NCBI GenBank assembly: GCA_023678885.1
Contig: CM043001.1
Location: 28,587,867-28,651,866 of the forward strand
DNA: 64,000 bases
Direction: 5' to 3'
Source: Pogostemon cablin
Taxonomy: Eukaryota > Streptophyta > Magnoliopsida > Lamiales > Lamiaceae
Position numbers and translations under genes: made by a program. A model generated the notes under the pieces. The model worked only from the letters and a program-made list of their open reading frames with translations. It was not told where the DNA came from and made no database searches. Positions 31,986 to 42,567 of this stretch are shown one piece after another (the first letter of the stretch is position 1; each line of letters begins with the position of its first letter).

Positions 31986-34900
31986 CTACTGGATCGGAGG
32001 ACAGTCTTTTCGCATCCTTACTTTCAAGTACTTCTTCCCTCTCTTATTCTCTACTCCAACCACCTTACCTTTTTTTGTCACTGAAACAGGACTCTTTAAA
32101 TTCTTTACCTCCCATGACTGGCTTGGTTCCTTCTTGTCAATCTTCCATTCTGTTGTAGGCTCACCCTGTGTAGCAAAACAAGGATCAAACAAGTTAGAAA
32201 TTATAACACCAATATAAGAAAAAAAATCGGGAGGTATGTTCGGAGGCTTCAAATATGGATCATCCATCGTTCCTGCAACCAAAAGATTATCAATTATCAA
32301 ATTAGAGTTAGTAGTAGGAAAAGTAAGAGATACGCTTGTTCCTGCGATCTCCTCTACCACTTCAATGCTTTGGCTCTTTTGCTCCTCTTCCTTAGCAGTA
32401 GGCTTCATCTCCTCCTCAATAGTGGATTTTTTATTCTGATTCACCATGGCATCGCCCAATGCAAGTAACCTCTCAAGATAATCAATACATGCATCATTAG
32501 ACAAATTCTCAAACTCTGCATCAGAAAGAGTAAAGTTCTCATCATGCTTTGTGTCCACTACATCCACAGACTTGCACTGCTGCTGATCCGTGGGCCACTG
32601 CATCTCCTTATTCAAAGAAAAGACAATCTCCTTATCATCAGCCCTAAGCCTCAACTCTCCTTTGAACACATCAATCAGAGCCCTTCCAGTTGCAAGGAAT
32701 GGACGCCCCAAGATCAGAGGGGCACCATCCTTTTCATCCTCCATGTCAAGTACTAGAAAGTCCACAGGAAAAACCAAATCTGATACCTTTACAATCACAT
32801 CTTCTACAACTCCCTCAGGGTATGTCAGTGATCTATCTGCTAACTGTAAGGCCACAGATGAGGGTTTCAACTTCCCCAAACCAAGTTTCTTGTACACCGA
32901 TAAAGACATCAAATTTATGCTGGCTCCCAGATCACACAGTGCTCTTCTAGGCCGTCCTTTTCCTATCTCACAAGGAATGATGAAGCTGCCTGGATCCTTC
33001 AATTTTTCTGGAAGCTTTTTTTGAATAATAGAGCTGCAATTCTCTGTCAAATTCACTGTCTCCACACTGTTAAGCTTCCTCTTTCTGGAGATAAGTTCCT
33101 TGATGAACCTAGAGTAATGTGGCATCTCTTCCAATGCTTCTGAGAAAGGAATAGTGACTTGGACATCTCTCATGACATCAGCGAACTTCCGAAACTTCTC
33201 ATCAAGGCTCTTCGACAAGAATCTCTGAGGGAAAGGAATTGGTACCTTTGTAATTGGAAGTCCCAAACTGTCTTTCTCGAATACCTGTTCCGCTTCTCTC
33301 AGTTTCTTCGCTCTCTGCCACTTTTTATCAGAAATTTCCAGATCAGATTGACTCTGTACAGAATTCGGACACGCAGGAAACCCCGGAGGACAGCTCGTCG
33401 GCTCGCTCGAGCCGAGCGATGGACAAACTGAGCCGAGCAGGGTTCCAACTGAACCGAAGGGACCTTCTGAACCGGCTGGTGGGCCGCTCGGCGGCGATTG
33501 AGTCCGCTCGGCAGATGGCTCGGCCCGAGCGGATGGCCGAGCGGCGTCTTTTCCGTTCTGCTCCGCCCCTGTTTCGTTCTGCTTCTGTTCTGCTTCATGC
33601 TGTACAAGTTCTGTTACATCCTGCATTAGTGTTGTACCTTTATATTGCTTCCCGGACCTCAAAGTGATCGCATTTGCAGTCTCCTTCGGGTTTATTTCTG
33701 TATCTGAAGGAAACTTCCCCTTCTGAAACTGCACTTGCTGCTGATTTACTGTAGTGGAGATCTGCCCTATGTTATATGACAAACTCTTCAACTGCTTGTT
33801 CACTTCTTCATGTTGCTTTGTCATATTTGAATCCATGAGAACAATGCAATTATTAATCTTGTCAATATCTCCATCAGTCTTCTTCATATACCTGGCCAAC
33901 ACATCATCAATACTGGACTTCCCTTCTTCAGTCTTAGCACCAGGATCAAAATTAGGAGGATATGGAACTGCATTATTCGGATTTGAATAAGAGAAGTTCT
34001 CATGCCTCTGATTCTGCCAATTGCCTCCTTGATTATTAGGACCTCCCCCTTGGATATTCCTCTGGTTCGAATTACCTTGAGGGTACCTATTTCCTTGCCA
34101 ATTTTGAGGAGCTCTCGAACCTTGAAGACTCTGCCCCATAGCCCAATTAGCATCCTCGACCTCTTGAAGGTTCATCACTACATCATCACTAGCAGACCCT
34201 CGGTTGCCTCCCCCATTATTACCTGATATCAGAGTAATCAGGTTCTTATTCATCTGTTCCAATTGAGCGACAACCTTATCATTCTTATCAGCTTCAGAAA
34301 ATTTCTCTTCAACCTTTGCAACTTTACCAAGTATATAAGTCCCTCGGATCCTCTCAGATGGCCAATCCCTTGAGTTCAAAGAGATATCATCAAACAATTT
34401 CTCTACTGCATTGGATGTCTTGCCAAAAATTGTTCCTCCAGCAGAAGCATCAACCAACACTCTCGATTCGTTGTCAAGGCCATTATAGAAGACACTGATG
34501 AGTTGAGACTTTTTGAATCCATGCTGAGGGCATCTCCTCAACGCATCAGTAAACCTTTCCCAAGCCTCTCCAAACGACTCATCTCTCCGCTGCTTGAATT
34601 GATTGATCTCCTGTTTCAGTAAAAGAACCTTTCCTGGTGGCATAAATCGATCCACGAACAACTGCTGCAACTCAGTCCAGTTTGAGCAACTGTCTCCCTT
34701 TAGCTTATCATACCACTCCCTTGCCTTATCAACCAATGAAAACTGAAAAAGCCTCATCTTCCATCTATCATTAGTAGCATCAGCAGCTTTCACTGTATCC
34801 ATGTAGCTGTTGAAACGCTTAAGATGGCCATAGGGCTCATCAAAAACGCCTCCGGCAAAGGGGTTTTTCTCCACCATATGAATCAGGGCTGGCCTTATGT

Positions 34901-35225
34901 CATTCGCTTCATTCGCCTGAATTGCTCCAACTACGCCTGATCCTCCTAGATTGGTGGACTTGAATGTCTCCCGGATGACGATGTCATCCTCATCGACTCT
35001 TTCTCCCATTGATGCTGTTTCAGGTTCTGTCTCAGATTCTGATTCAAACTCCGATTCAGCCTCTTCTAGGATAGCCTGATTCTCAATCTGCACTTCTTCC
35101 TCCTCTAAAATTGCTTTAGGAGGTGTCTTGGTATTCTTTGATTTTACTCTTCTTTTCCTCGCAGAAGCTTCAATTTCCGGATCAAATTCAAGATCTTGTG
35201 CTCTCGTCTTTGACCTAGTTTGCAT
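31986..35225 (-). CDS. Element 3 gag-protease protein (Athila type)
   Basis: This is an intact 1079-residue frame; MQTRSKTRAQ at 35225 is a natural start about 95 bases past the primer site. In order: a basic then acidic N-terminus; a gag capsid domain at about residues 105-300 (WKMRLFQFSLVDKAREWYDK, RRCPQHGFKKSQLISVFYNG, DWPSERI); an N/Q/G-rich linker with NFSYSNP; ITLRSGKQY at about 530; a low-complexity part at about 560-630 encoded by GC-rich GCTCGG repeats; a retropepsin-like domain at about 735-860 (CDLGASINLMSLSVYKKLGL and LILGRPFLATG); and a basic C-terminus (KKYLKVRMRKD). No zinc knuckle or reverse transcriptase is visible. The intact frame and young LTRs suggest the protein is, or was recently, functional. 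Confidence 0.92.
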   Translation of the reverse strand: MQTRSKTRAQDLEFDPEIEASARKRRVKSKNTKTPPKAILEEEEVQIENQAILEEAESEFESESETEPETASMGERVDEDDIVIRETFKSTNLGGSGVVGAIQANEANDIRPALIHMVEKNPFAGGVFDEPYGHLKRFNSYMDTVKAADATNDRWKMRLFQFSLVDKAREWYDKLKGDSCSNWTELQQLFVDRFMPPGKVLLLKQEINQFKQRRDESFGEAWERFTDALRRCPQHGFKKSQLISVFYNGLDNESRVLVDASAGGTIFGKTSNAVEKLFDDISLNSRDWPSERIRGTYILGKVAKVEEKFSEADKNDKVVAQLEQMNKNLITLISGNNGGGNRGSASDDVVMNLQEVEDANWAMGQSLQGSRAPQNWQGNRYPQGNSNQRNIQGGGPNNQGGNWQNQRHENFSYSNPNNAVPYPPNFDPGAKTEEGKSSIDDVLARYMKKTDGDIDKINNCIVLMDSNMTKQHEEVNKQLKSLSYNIGQISTTVNQQQVQFQKGKFPSDTEINPKETANAITLRSGKQYKGTTLMQDVTELVQHEAEQKQNETGAEQNGKDAARPSARAEPSAERTQSPPSGPPAGSEGPFGSVGTLLGSVCPSLGSSEPTSCPPGFPACPNSVQSQSDLEISDKKWQRAKKLREAEQVFEKDSLGLPITKVPIPFPQRFLSKSLDEKFRKFADVMRDVQVTIPFSEALEEMPHYSRFIKELISRKRKLNSVETVNLTENCSSIIQKKLPEKLKDPGSFIIPCEIGKGRPRRALCDLGASINLMSLSVYKKLGLGKLKPSSVALQLADRSLTYPEGVVEDVIVKVSDLVFPVDFLVLDMEDEKDGAPLILGRPFLATGRALIDVFKGELRLRADDKEIVFSLNKEMQWPTDQQQCKSVDVVDTKHDENFTLSDAEFENLSNDACIDYLERLLALGDAMVNQNKKSTIEEEMKPTAKEEEQKSQSIEVVEEIAGTSVSLTFPTTNSNLIIDNLLVAGTMDDPYLKPPNIPPDFFSYIGVIISNLFDPCFATQGEPTTEWKIDKKEPSQSWEVKNLKSPVSVTKKGKVVGVENKRGKKYLKVRMRKDCPPIQ
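33391..33545. repeat. GC-rich GCTCGG array inside the Element 3 gag frame
   Basis: GCTCGG and CCGAGC recur many times in about 155 bases within coding sequence. The same words form the U3 array of this element's own LTRs (about 29955-30155 and 36590-36790). Confidence 0.75.
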
Positions 35226-35319
35226 GCAACTTCAAGAAAAATCCAAAGAAAAACAATTAAATCCCAAAGAAAATATTCTAATTAACTAAGTAATAAAAGA
35301 AAATAAATAATTAAAACTG

Positions 35320-35337
35320 TCCCCGGCAACGGCGCCA
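35320..35337 (-). promoter_or_regulatory. Element 3 primer-binding site (tRNA-Asp)
   Basis: TCCCCGGCAACGGCGCCA on the plus strand is identical to the site in Element 2 and lies six bases from the LTR at 35344. Confidence 0.88.
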
Positions 35338-35343
35338 AAAACT

Positions 35344-36966
35344 TGATAGGCTTTTTTCTGCGCACTATAATTTAATCCTCAAGTGTAAGGATATCAATTG
35401 TAGCAGCAAGTTCCCAAGTTAAATTATCGATCCCACTGAGACAGCTAATTATTTATTTTACTATGAATTACTAATTAATCAGAATTATGTAACCAAATTT
35501 CCAAGTGATTTGAAGTGAATTAATTAACTAAAATACGCAAATAATAAATTGCTGAATTATTAAAAGCAATAAAAATAAAAGCAAGTTCTAACCAAGAGAT
35601 GACGAACAGTTCTAAGGTATCAGGTATTGACCAATTAATTTGGGTTATTAGACTTACGATTGTTCATTCATGCAGTTTTACTGAAAATACACCACATATC
35701 CCTGTTATCCCACCGAATATGATTCGATTCAAAGCTAACAGTCTAATCTGGTTTAAATCCTAAGGTGCGCAAATATTACCAAGCCTTATTCCTAGATACT
35801 AATCAAAGCAAGCAACAATACCTCCGGATGGTAAGCCTGACTAACAAGATATTTTCTGGAATTACTACAAGGTTCTATTCACTTCCTACTTGATTGTCTA
35901 ATTGCATTGTTCCACTAAACAAATCAAGTATTTGATTAACCAGTTCATGAAATTAAAGTGCTTATAGCGGAGCTACTCTAATCTCTAACAGATAGACAAT
36001 ACCAATCATGAACGCACACAAGCTAATACAATAATCCAAGCATTATAGCGGATGTCATGAATGTATTATGAAGACGTTACGAAGCAGAAAAGCATGTCTT
36101 AGTAAAATAAGTAAAATCAAAAGCTCAACTGCATAAAATCCCAATCTTTGGTCTAAATCCCCAAATCAATTAAATCAATCCATCAAACCCTAGAACTGTA
36201 TAGGAAATTAGCCCATGAGATTACAAGCAATCCTCATGGCTAAGCAATTCATAACAATAATCAAAGTAATAGAAAGGAATAGATAAGAATTGTGAAACCC
36301 TAGTGTAGGAGCAATCTCACGTTCCTTCTCCGTCTCTTCAATCGCTTGATTTTCCCTCAATTAGCACTTGAAACCCTTGTAGAATTGGATGGAGGATGAA
36401 ATCAGATTATAATCTGATATGGGTGTGATAGGAGTGTGGATTGATGATGGTTTATGGCTGGGCTCTCTCCGATTGACGTCTCGATCTCCCTAATTGTTTC
36501 TAAGATGGATGCAGGGCTGTTTTCGCGACGAATCTGCTTCAGAATCGCGTCTGGAAGGTATTTATACAGTGTTGAATCGAACAGGCCCCGTCTGGGCTCT
36601 GAACTGGGCCGCTCGGCACCCAGCTCGGCTCGAGCTGGGTCTGGACCCAGCCGAGCGGCCTGCCACGTACTGGCCACGTCACTGGGGTCCAAGTGGGACC
36701 CCACTCGGCACTGTTTACCGCCGCTCGGCACCCAGCTCAGCTCGAGCGGCTCGCCGAGCTGCTCCCGAGCTGGGCCGTTCCGGGTCTGTTTTGCTCCTCT
36801 TCCGATCCTGCCCTGTTTTCTGCCTTCGAAACTCACAAAAACACCTTAATAGCCTTAAAATCGTGTAAATACTTAAACATACACAATTCCATGCAAAAAC
36901 GATCAATTTCCTAAGCAAAATGGTGTAATGTGCACACATAAAATGCGTGAAATTCCACTCTCAACA
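35344..36966 (-). repeat. Element 3 LTR (5' LTR in sense orientation)
   Basis: This 1623-bp promoter LTR has TATAAATA on the minus strand at 36559-36566 and the GC-rich array (about 36590-36790) upstream of it. Confidence 0.95.
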
Positions 36967-39949
36967 TCTAATGACTGGTGGTATGATTCTGGTGCAACAA
37001 TACATGTTTGCAATAATAAGAATCAATTCAAGTCATATGAAGTTGTAAGTGATGGTCAAGAAGTTCTCATGGGAAACTCAAATGCCGCAAAAGTGATAGG
37101 AAAGGGAAATATTGAATTGAATTTCACTTATGGGAAAAGTTTGTTGCTCCTCAACGTCTTGCATGTACCTGAAATAAGGAAGAATCTGATCTCTGGAAAT
37201 ATACTTTCTAAGAAAGGCTTCAAGGCTACAATAGAGTCTGATAGTTTAATATTATCCAAGAATGGATTGTTAGTAGGAAAGGGCTATTCATGTAATGGAA
37301 TGTTTAAACTCAGTATTAATAATAATATGAATGTTTCTGTTTACATGGTTGACTTATCTTTATCCTTATGGCATGATCGGTTAGCACATGTTAGTTTTCG
37401 ATGATTAAAATATATGTCTAACATGGTTTAATTTCTTATAAAAATAATGATAAGATTTCTTATAAAAATAATGACAAGAAAGTAAGTGAAATATGCATTC
37501 AAGCAAAAATGGTTAAGAAACTTTTTCCTAAAGTTGAAAGAAATTCAGATTTGTTAGATCTTGTCCATTCTGATATATGTGAATTAAATGGTGTATTAAC
37601 TAAAGGAGGCAATAAATCTTTTATAACTTTTATAGATGATTATTCTAAGTATACTTACGTGTATTTAATGAAACATAAAGATCAAGCATTTCAAATGTTA
37701 AAGTAGAAAATCTAAAGGGAAAGAAAATAAAGATGTTAAGAAGTGACCGTGGTGGTGAATATTTTCCTGTAGAATTTACTAATTTTGTGAAAAAAATGGA
37801 ATATTGCATCAAACCAGTGCTCCTTATACTCCTCAACAAAATGGTTTAGCCGAAAGGAAAAATAGAACACTTGTTGATATACTTAATTCAATGTTGTTAA
37901 ATGCTAAATTTACAAATAACTTATGGGGAGAAGCTTTACTTACTGCATGTCATATTCATAATAGAATTCCTTCTAGAAAATCAAAAGTTTCTCCGTATGA
38001 ACTATGGAAGAAAAGAAAACAAAACTTGAATTATCTTAGAGTTTGGGGATGTTTTGCATTTTATAGAGTTCCGAATCCCAAAAGAACAAAGTTGGGTGCT
38101 AGAGCTTTGAAAGGTGTATTTGTTAGGTATGTTGAAACTTTAAAAGCATATAGAATTCTAGATTCAAATTCTAATGTGATTATAGAATCTAGAGATGTGG
38201 AATTTATTGAAAATAAATTTCAAAATGACTCAATCACATTAGTATAACCAATTAATACTTCTGAACCAACAAATGTTCCTAGAACTGATTCTAATCCGAG
38301 AATTGAAAAACGTCAATTGGACTATCCTATTGAGATTAGGAGAAGTCAGCGTACTAAAAAAAGAAAAGAACTTGCATTCTGATTATATATCTTCCCAATC
38401 TATAGTTTTCCTTGTTGAAGGCAATAGAACTAACGTAATCAATAAAATTCCAATTTTGTTGATGGTGGAAGATGACCCAAAGAAATATAAGGAAGCAATT
38501 ATGTCTCGTGACTCATCCTTTTGGAAAGAGGCAATCAATGATGAAATTGACTCGTTATTATCCAATAATACGTGGTCTATTACTAATTTACCTCCAAGTT
38601 CCAAAACAATTGGCTGTAAATAGATTTTCAGAAGGAAATACAATACGGATGGATCAATTCAAACTTTTAAAGCTAGATTAGTAGCAAAGGGATTTAAACA
38701 AAAGGAAGGAATAGATTATTTTGATACATATGCTCATGTGGCTCGTTTGACATCCATAAGAACACTCTTTGCTTTAGCATCAATTTATAACTTGCATGTA
38801 CATCAAATGAATGTTAAAACAGCCTTTTTAAATTGCGGTTTAGAGAGGAAATATATATGGATCAACCTGAAGGTTTTGTTCTATCCGGAAATGAACATAA
38901 AGTTTGTAAGTTAACAAAATCCTTGTACGGGTTGAAACAAGCGCCTAAAATGTGGCATGAGAAATTTGATTCTGTAATGCTTGAATATGGATTTACTCAT
39001 AACATTACGGATAAATATATATACTCTAAATTTAATGATGAATTTGGAGTGATAATATATCTTTATGTAGATGACATGCTTATTATCAGTACAAATATGA
39101 GTGGAATAAATGACACCAAAAAGTATCTTACCTCAAGGTTCAAAATAAGATTTAAACGAGGTGGATACTACCTTAGGAATTAAAGTTAGAAGGCACAAAG
39201 GAGGTTTTGCTTTTTGTCAATCTCACTATATTGAGAAAATTTTGGATAAATTTAAACATTTGAATATTAATGAGGCACACATTCCTTATGATCCTTCAAT
39301 TAAATTGGTTGAAAATTCTGGAAGATCGATCAATAGCACAAATTGAATGTGCTAGTGCAATTGGTAGCTTAATGTATGCCATGCATTGCACTAGACCAGA
39401 TATAGCTTTTGTAGTATGTAAACTTTCAAGGTATACTAGTAATCCTAGTGTCGAACACTGGAAAGCTATTACTCGAGTACTTGGTTACTTAAAGAAAACT
39501 ATGAACTATGGATTGTCATATAGTGAGTTTTCCATCGTACTCGAAGGTTATACAGATACTAGTTAGATAACTAGTGCTAATGATAATAAATCAACCTCTG
39601 GGTGGATCTTTATCCTAGGAGGTGGTGCAGTTTCTTGGGGTTCAAAGAAACAAACGTGTATAACTCACTCTACAAAGGAATCTGAGTTTATTGCGTTAGC
39701 TGCTGCGGGTAAAGAGGCAGAATGCTGAGAAACATGTTATTAGATATTAAGTTGTGGCCACAACCGATGCCAGCCATCTCTTTATACTGTGATAGCCAAG
39801 CAACTATAAGGGAATTAATTTTCAATGAAATTATTTTCATAATATATGTAAAATATTGTAATAATTTAGCAGACCCATTTACTAAAGGTTTCTTACAAGA
39901 TCAAGTAAAGAGTACTGCTGCTAGTTATGGTTTGAAAACATTTAATTAA
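36967..39949 (+). pseudogene. Copia pol: protease, integrase, reverse transcriptase, RNase H (broken)
   Basis: This continues the Copia polyprotein after Element 3. The protease shows DSGATIHVCN near 36985. The pre-integrase region reaches LWHDRLAHVS, where a stop ends the first frame (37404). Integrase pieces follow with FIDDYSKYTYVYLMK, SDRGGEYF and PQQNGLAERKNRT. Reverse transcriptase shows KARLVAKGFKQKEG, LYGLKQAPKMWHEKF and the YVDDML catalytic motif near 39070. RNase H shows SLMYAMHCTRPDIAF and STKESEFIALAAAGKEAE. The stretch ends with LADPFTKGF at about 39875-39890. Breaks include stops or frameshifts near 37404, 37704, 38247, 38621, 39182 and 39564. The reading resumes each time in a recognisable domain, so this is a complete element that decayed in place. 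Confidence 0.9.
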
Positions 39950-40417
39950 TCTTGCAATTTTAGGAACCCAACTTTACTTGTAAATTTTATGAGTTGAAGT
40001 TTAATGGGTAATAACTAAGATTGATAAGTATTGGAATATTAAATGGGAGGGTGAGTATATAGTACTAATGCTCTTAATGAAACGTAATTTCACCTATATG
40101 AACATGGAGTGGTGCCGCTTCAACAACAGTTGGAAATTAACTTTGTAAATATTCATGAAACCAGGAGGTAGCACAAGGCCATATTCGTGCTGAATTAATT
40201 TATGAACTTTTGTATTTGAAATATGAGATCATGTGTGTAGTTATTTTGATTCTATTGAATAGATTTCTATTGTATTTAATTCTGATTTAAACTGTATGCA
40301 ATCATAAATTAATATAGAATCTTGAGTTTCTGACACTAAAAGGAAAGTTTAAATTGAAAGATACTTTCTTCTACGCATGAAATCAAGCAGTCAAATATGA
40401 CAAGCTTAGTGGGGGGT
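39950..40417. other. Copia 3' untranslated region
   Basis: Non-coding stretch between the end of RNase H and the right LTR; it ends with a polypurine tract at 40408-40417. Confidence 0.7.
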
Positions 40418-40874
40418 TGAAGTGAACTTGTACATATTTGTACGTATATTAATGTTTTCTGCATTCTCATCTCAAGGCGGTTATAAAATATGGTTATTTT
40501 TAGAATTATTTTCTGCGTTCATTAACGTGAATTCAGACAACTTTTCTGAAAGGGTGTCTTCTTGAGAAGTCACGAATCTTTTAAGAGATATGATGAATCC
40601 GTATCACTATCCTATAAATAAATAACCACGTGAGAAGAAAAGATAAATACAACTATCAAACTTTAATCTTCATTCTCATAAGCATAAATTCAAAAAGTTC
40701 TTTCGTAGTTCTGTTGTAATTGCTGACTCCAGAACTTGGTGCTTTGTTGTATCCTGGAAGTTTATTGCCTTTACCCTGCAGCAAATATGGTAGGGCGATT
40801 AAAACCTTAAAGAGAGTGATTCATCACGCCTCAAAGACTATTTCTCTATTTTTCTATTGACCACTGCAATAACA
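40418..40874 (+). repeat. Copia 3' LTR
   Basis: This 457-bp repeat matches 27269-27692 and is the more complete copy, with TG...CA ends. Confidence 0.9.
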
Positions 40875-42567
40875 TTTACTAAAAAGTTTCTGAGTTCAGA
40901 TGAATTAAATTTCTTCATTTATGCCCTGAATCGATCCATATATACATACTCATATTAAACAGCTTCTAAATGAAAAGGGAAATGCTCGTATTATTTTTTA
41001 TTTGAAATTTGTTATAATTGGGGGAAAAAATAAATTTGTGGAAGAAAGTTAGCAGAACAGAAAACGAAGTCGACCGATATTATGTTCAATTATATTCAAC
41101 AAAATGAGGCCCAATTGAGGATAGGCCCATTATGAATTAAAATGGAAGCCCAAATTGATTAGGCCTGTAACCCACTTCAAAATGAATATCGAGTTCAGCG
41201 TGGCCCACCAGCAGCTCTGTCAAAGGTTTGATGATGAATTACTATGATGAATTAATTCTTGGATTATACACACGTGAAGTTTTGATGTGGATATGTCCAG
41301 CTGTTACTTCTTCATAGATTTTTCTTTAGAAAAAACACAAGAAGTTGGTCCAAATAATTTTCCTTTTCGTAATGTCGACGGACAACATATGATAGTCTCA
41401 ATTTGTCTATTCTTTGTTCATACCACATTTAGATATTTTAGGAAATGGACGGTATCGATCTAGACTAAAAATATCTAATTAAAAAATTGAAACAAAGCCG
41501 TATAGAAACACTCTTTTTTGAAATGGTATACATGAGACGTATTGTGAAAGTGATCTATTTATTATTCAGCGAGGTTATTGTGTCCGGGACATCATAGTCT
41601 TTTGTAATTTAAATTCTTAACAATACATATGATTAAATAGAATATGAAGGGGAGGATTGTGTTCCTATGTGGGCACGGCATGTCCCCGAGAGCACACAAA
41701 TTTTTGTCTTTATTTATTTAGGTATGTTTGTTATACAAGTAAAATATATTTATTTAAAAATATATTTATAGTTAATTATATTATAATATACTATTTAAAA
41801 TTATATTCTAATGCATCAATCATTCATTAGATTTTGTTTCTTATTATAAAACAACAAGTTAATTACTCATAAATATTTGATCTGAAATAAGTTATTTGTG
41901 TTTATGATTAATGTTTGTTGCTAAAATATTTAAATCTTTTGCAATTGTAAATACTCCACACTAATAGTCTACATAATTTGCGATATTATTTATATTAAAA
42001 ATTATAACTCCTATTATACTTTGATTTTAAATTATTTTTTTTGCACGTAAATGATAATATTCAAATACTTAAATATATTTGAATAGTCTGTTTACAAATG
42101 GATAATATAAAAAAAATAACACATTTTGACTCATTTTATTATCTTTACCGGATATATAATTTATTATTTCTTGTAATATACATATAAATTATAAATTTAA
42201 AATATGCCATATGTATTAGATATATATAGTAACAATTTAATATTTAAAATTTATTGTTAAATATTGTGTTAGAGTATTTGTACTATATGGAATTATGAAT
42301 ATTATTATTGATCATAATAAATAAAATGCAAATTGCTCACAATGAGACTGGGGGGTAAACTTTTTAAAAGTAACCATAGTCATTAAATACAAGTATTTTA
42401 CTATTTCTTTGTGGTGGAAACAAAATCTATTTATAAAATTAAAGCTTCTTGTAATGTAGAAGACATACTTTCAAAATAGATAATAATTGTGATCTAACAC
42501 CAAACTCCACGTCACTTGGAAATTGATTTGTATAATAATAAAAAAAACAGAAACATTATAGCTTTAA
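40875..42567. other. 3' flank of bHLH B (tandem-unit sequence)
   Basis: No gene. A block near 41100-41310 (GTGGCCCACCAGCAGCT) recurs at about 48170-48390, 55330-55540 and 63720-63830. Another near 41880-41940 recurs at about 49070 and 56780. Both mark the repeated unit. A separate dispersed repeat lies at 41638-41710 (similar to 62100-62190). Confidence 0.65.

Larger units (their letters stand above)
28709..36966 (-). mobile_element. Element 3: young Athila-type LTR retrotransposon lacking pol
   Basis: This 8258-bp element is flanked by perfect TCTAA repeats (28704-28708 and 36967-36971). The LTRs 28709-30331 and 35344-36966 are both 1623 bp and differ at only about five sites by eye, so insertion is very recent. 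The sense strand is minus: LTR, full tRNA-Asp primer site (35320-35337), gag-protease (35225-31986), 1.65-kb tail, polypurine tract (30332-30345), LTR. No reverse transcriptase or integrase is present. It is distinct in sequence from Elements 1 and 2 but has the same plan. Confidence 0.94.
27269..40874 (+). mobile_element. Copia LTR retrotransposon, decayed, split by Element 3
   Basis: The LTRs are 27269-27692 (424 bp) and 40418-40874 (457 bp); the left one has lost about 40 bases near 27573-27590 and gained a short duplication. Both start TGAAGTGAACTTG and end CAATAACA. The flanks are TTTAG (27264-27268) and TTTAC (40875-40879), a likely 5-bp duplication with one change. A polypurine tract (AGTGGGGGGT, 40408-40417) precedes the right LTR. 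The order gag, protease, integrase, reverse transcriptase, RNase H defines Copia. With Element 3 removed it is about 5.3 kb, a normal size. Many stops and frameshifts make it inactive. Confidence 0.92.
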
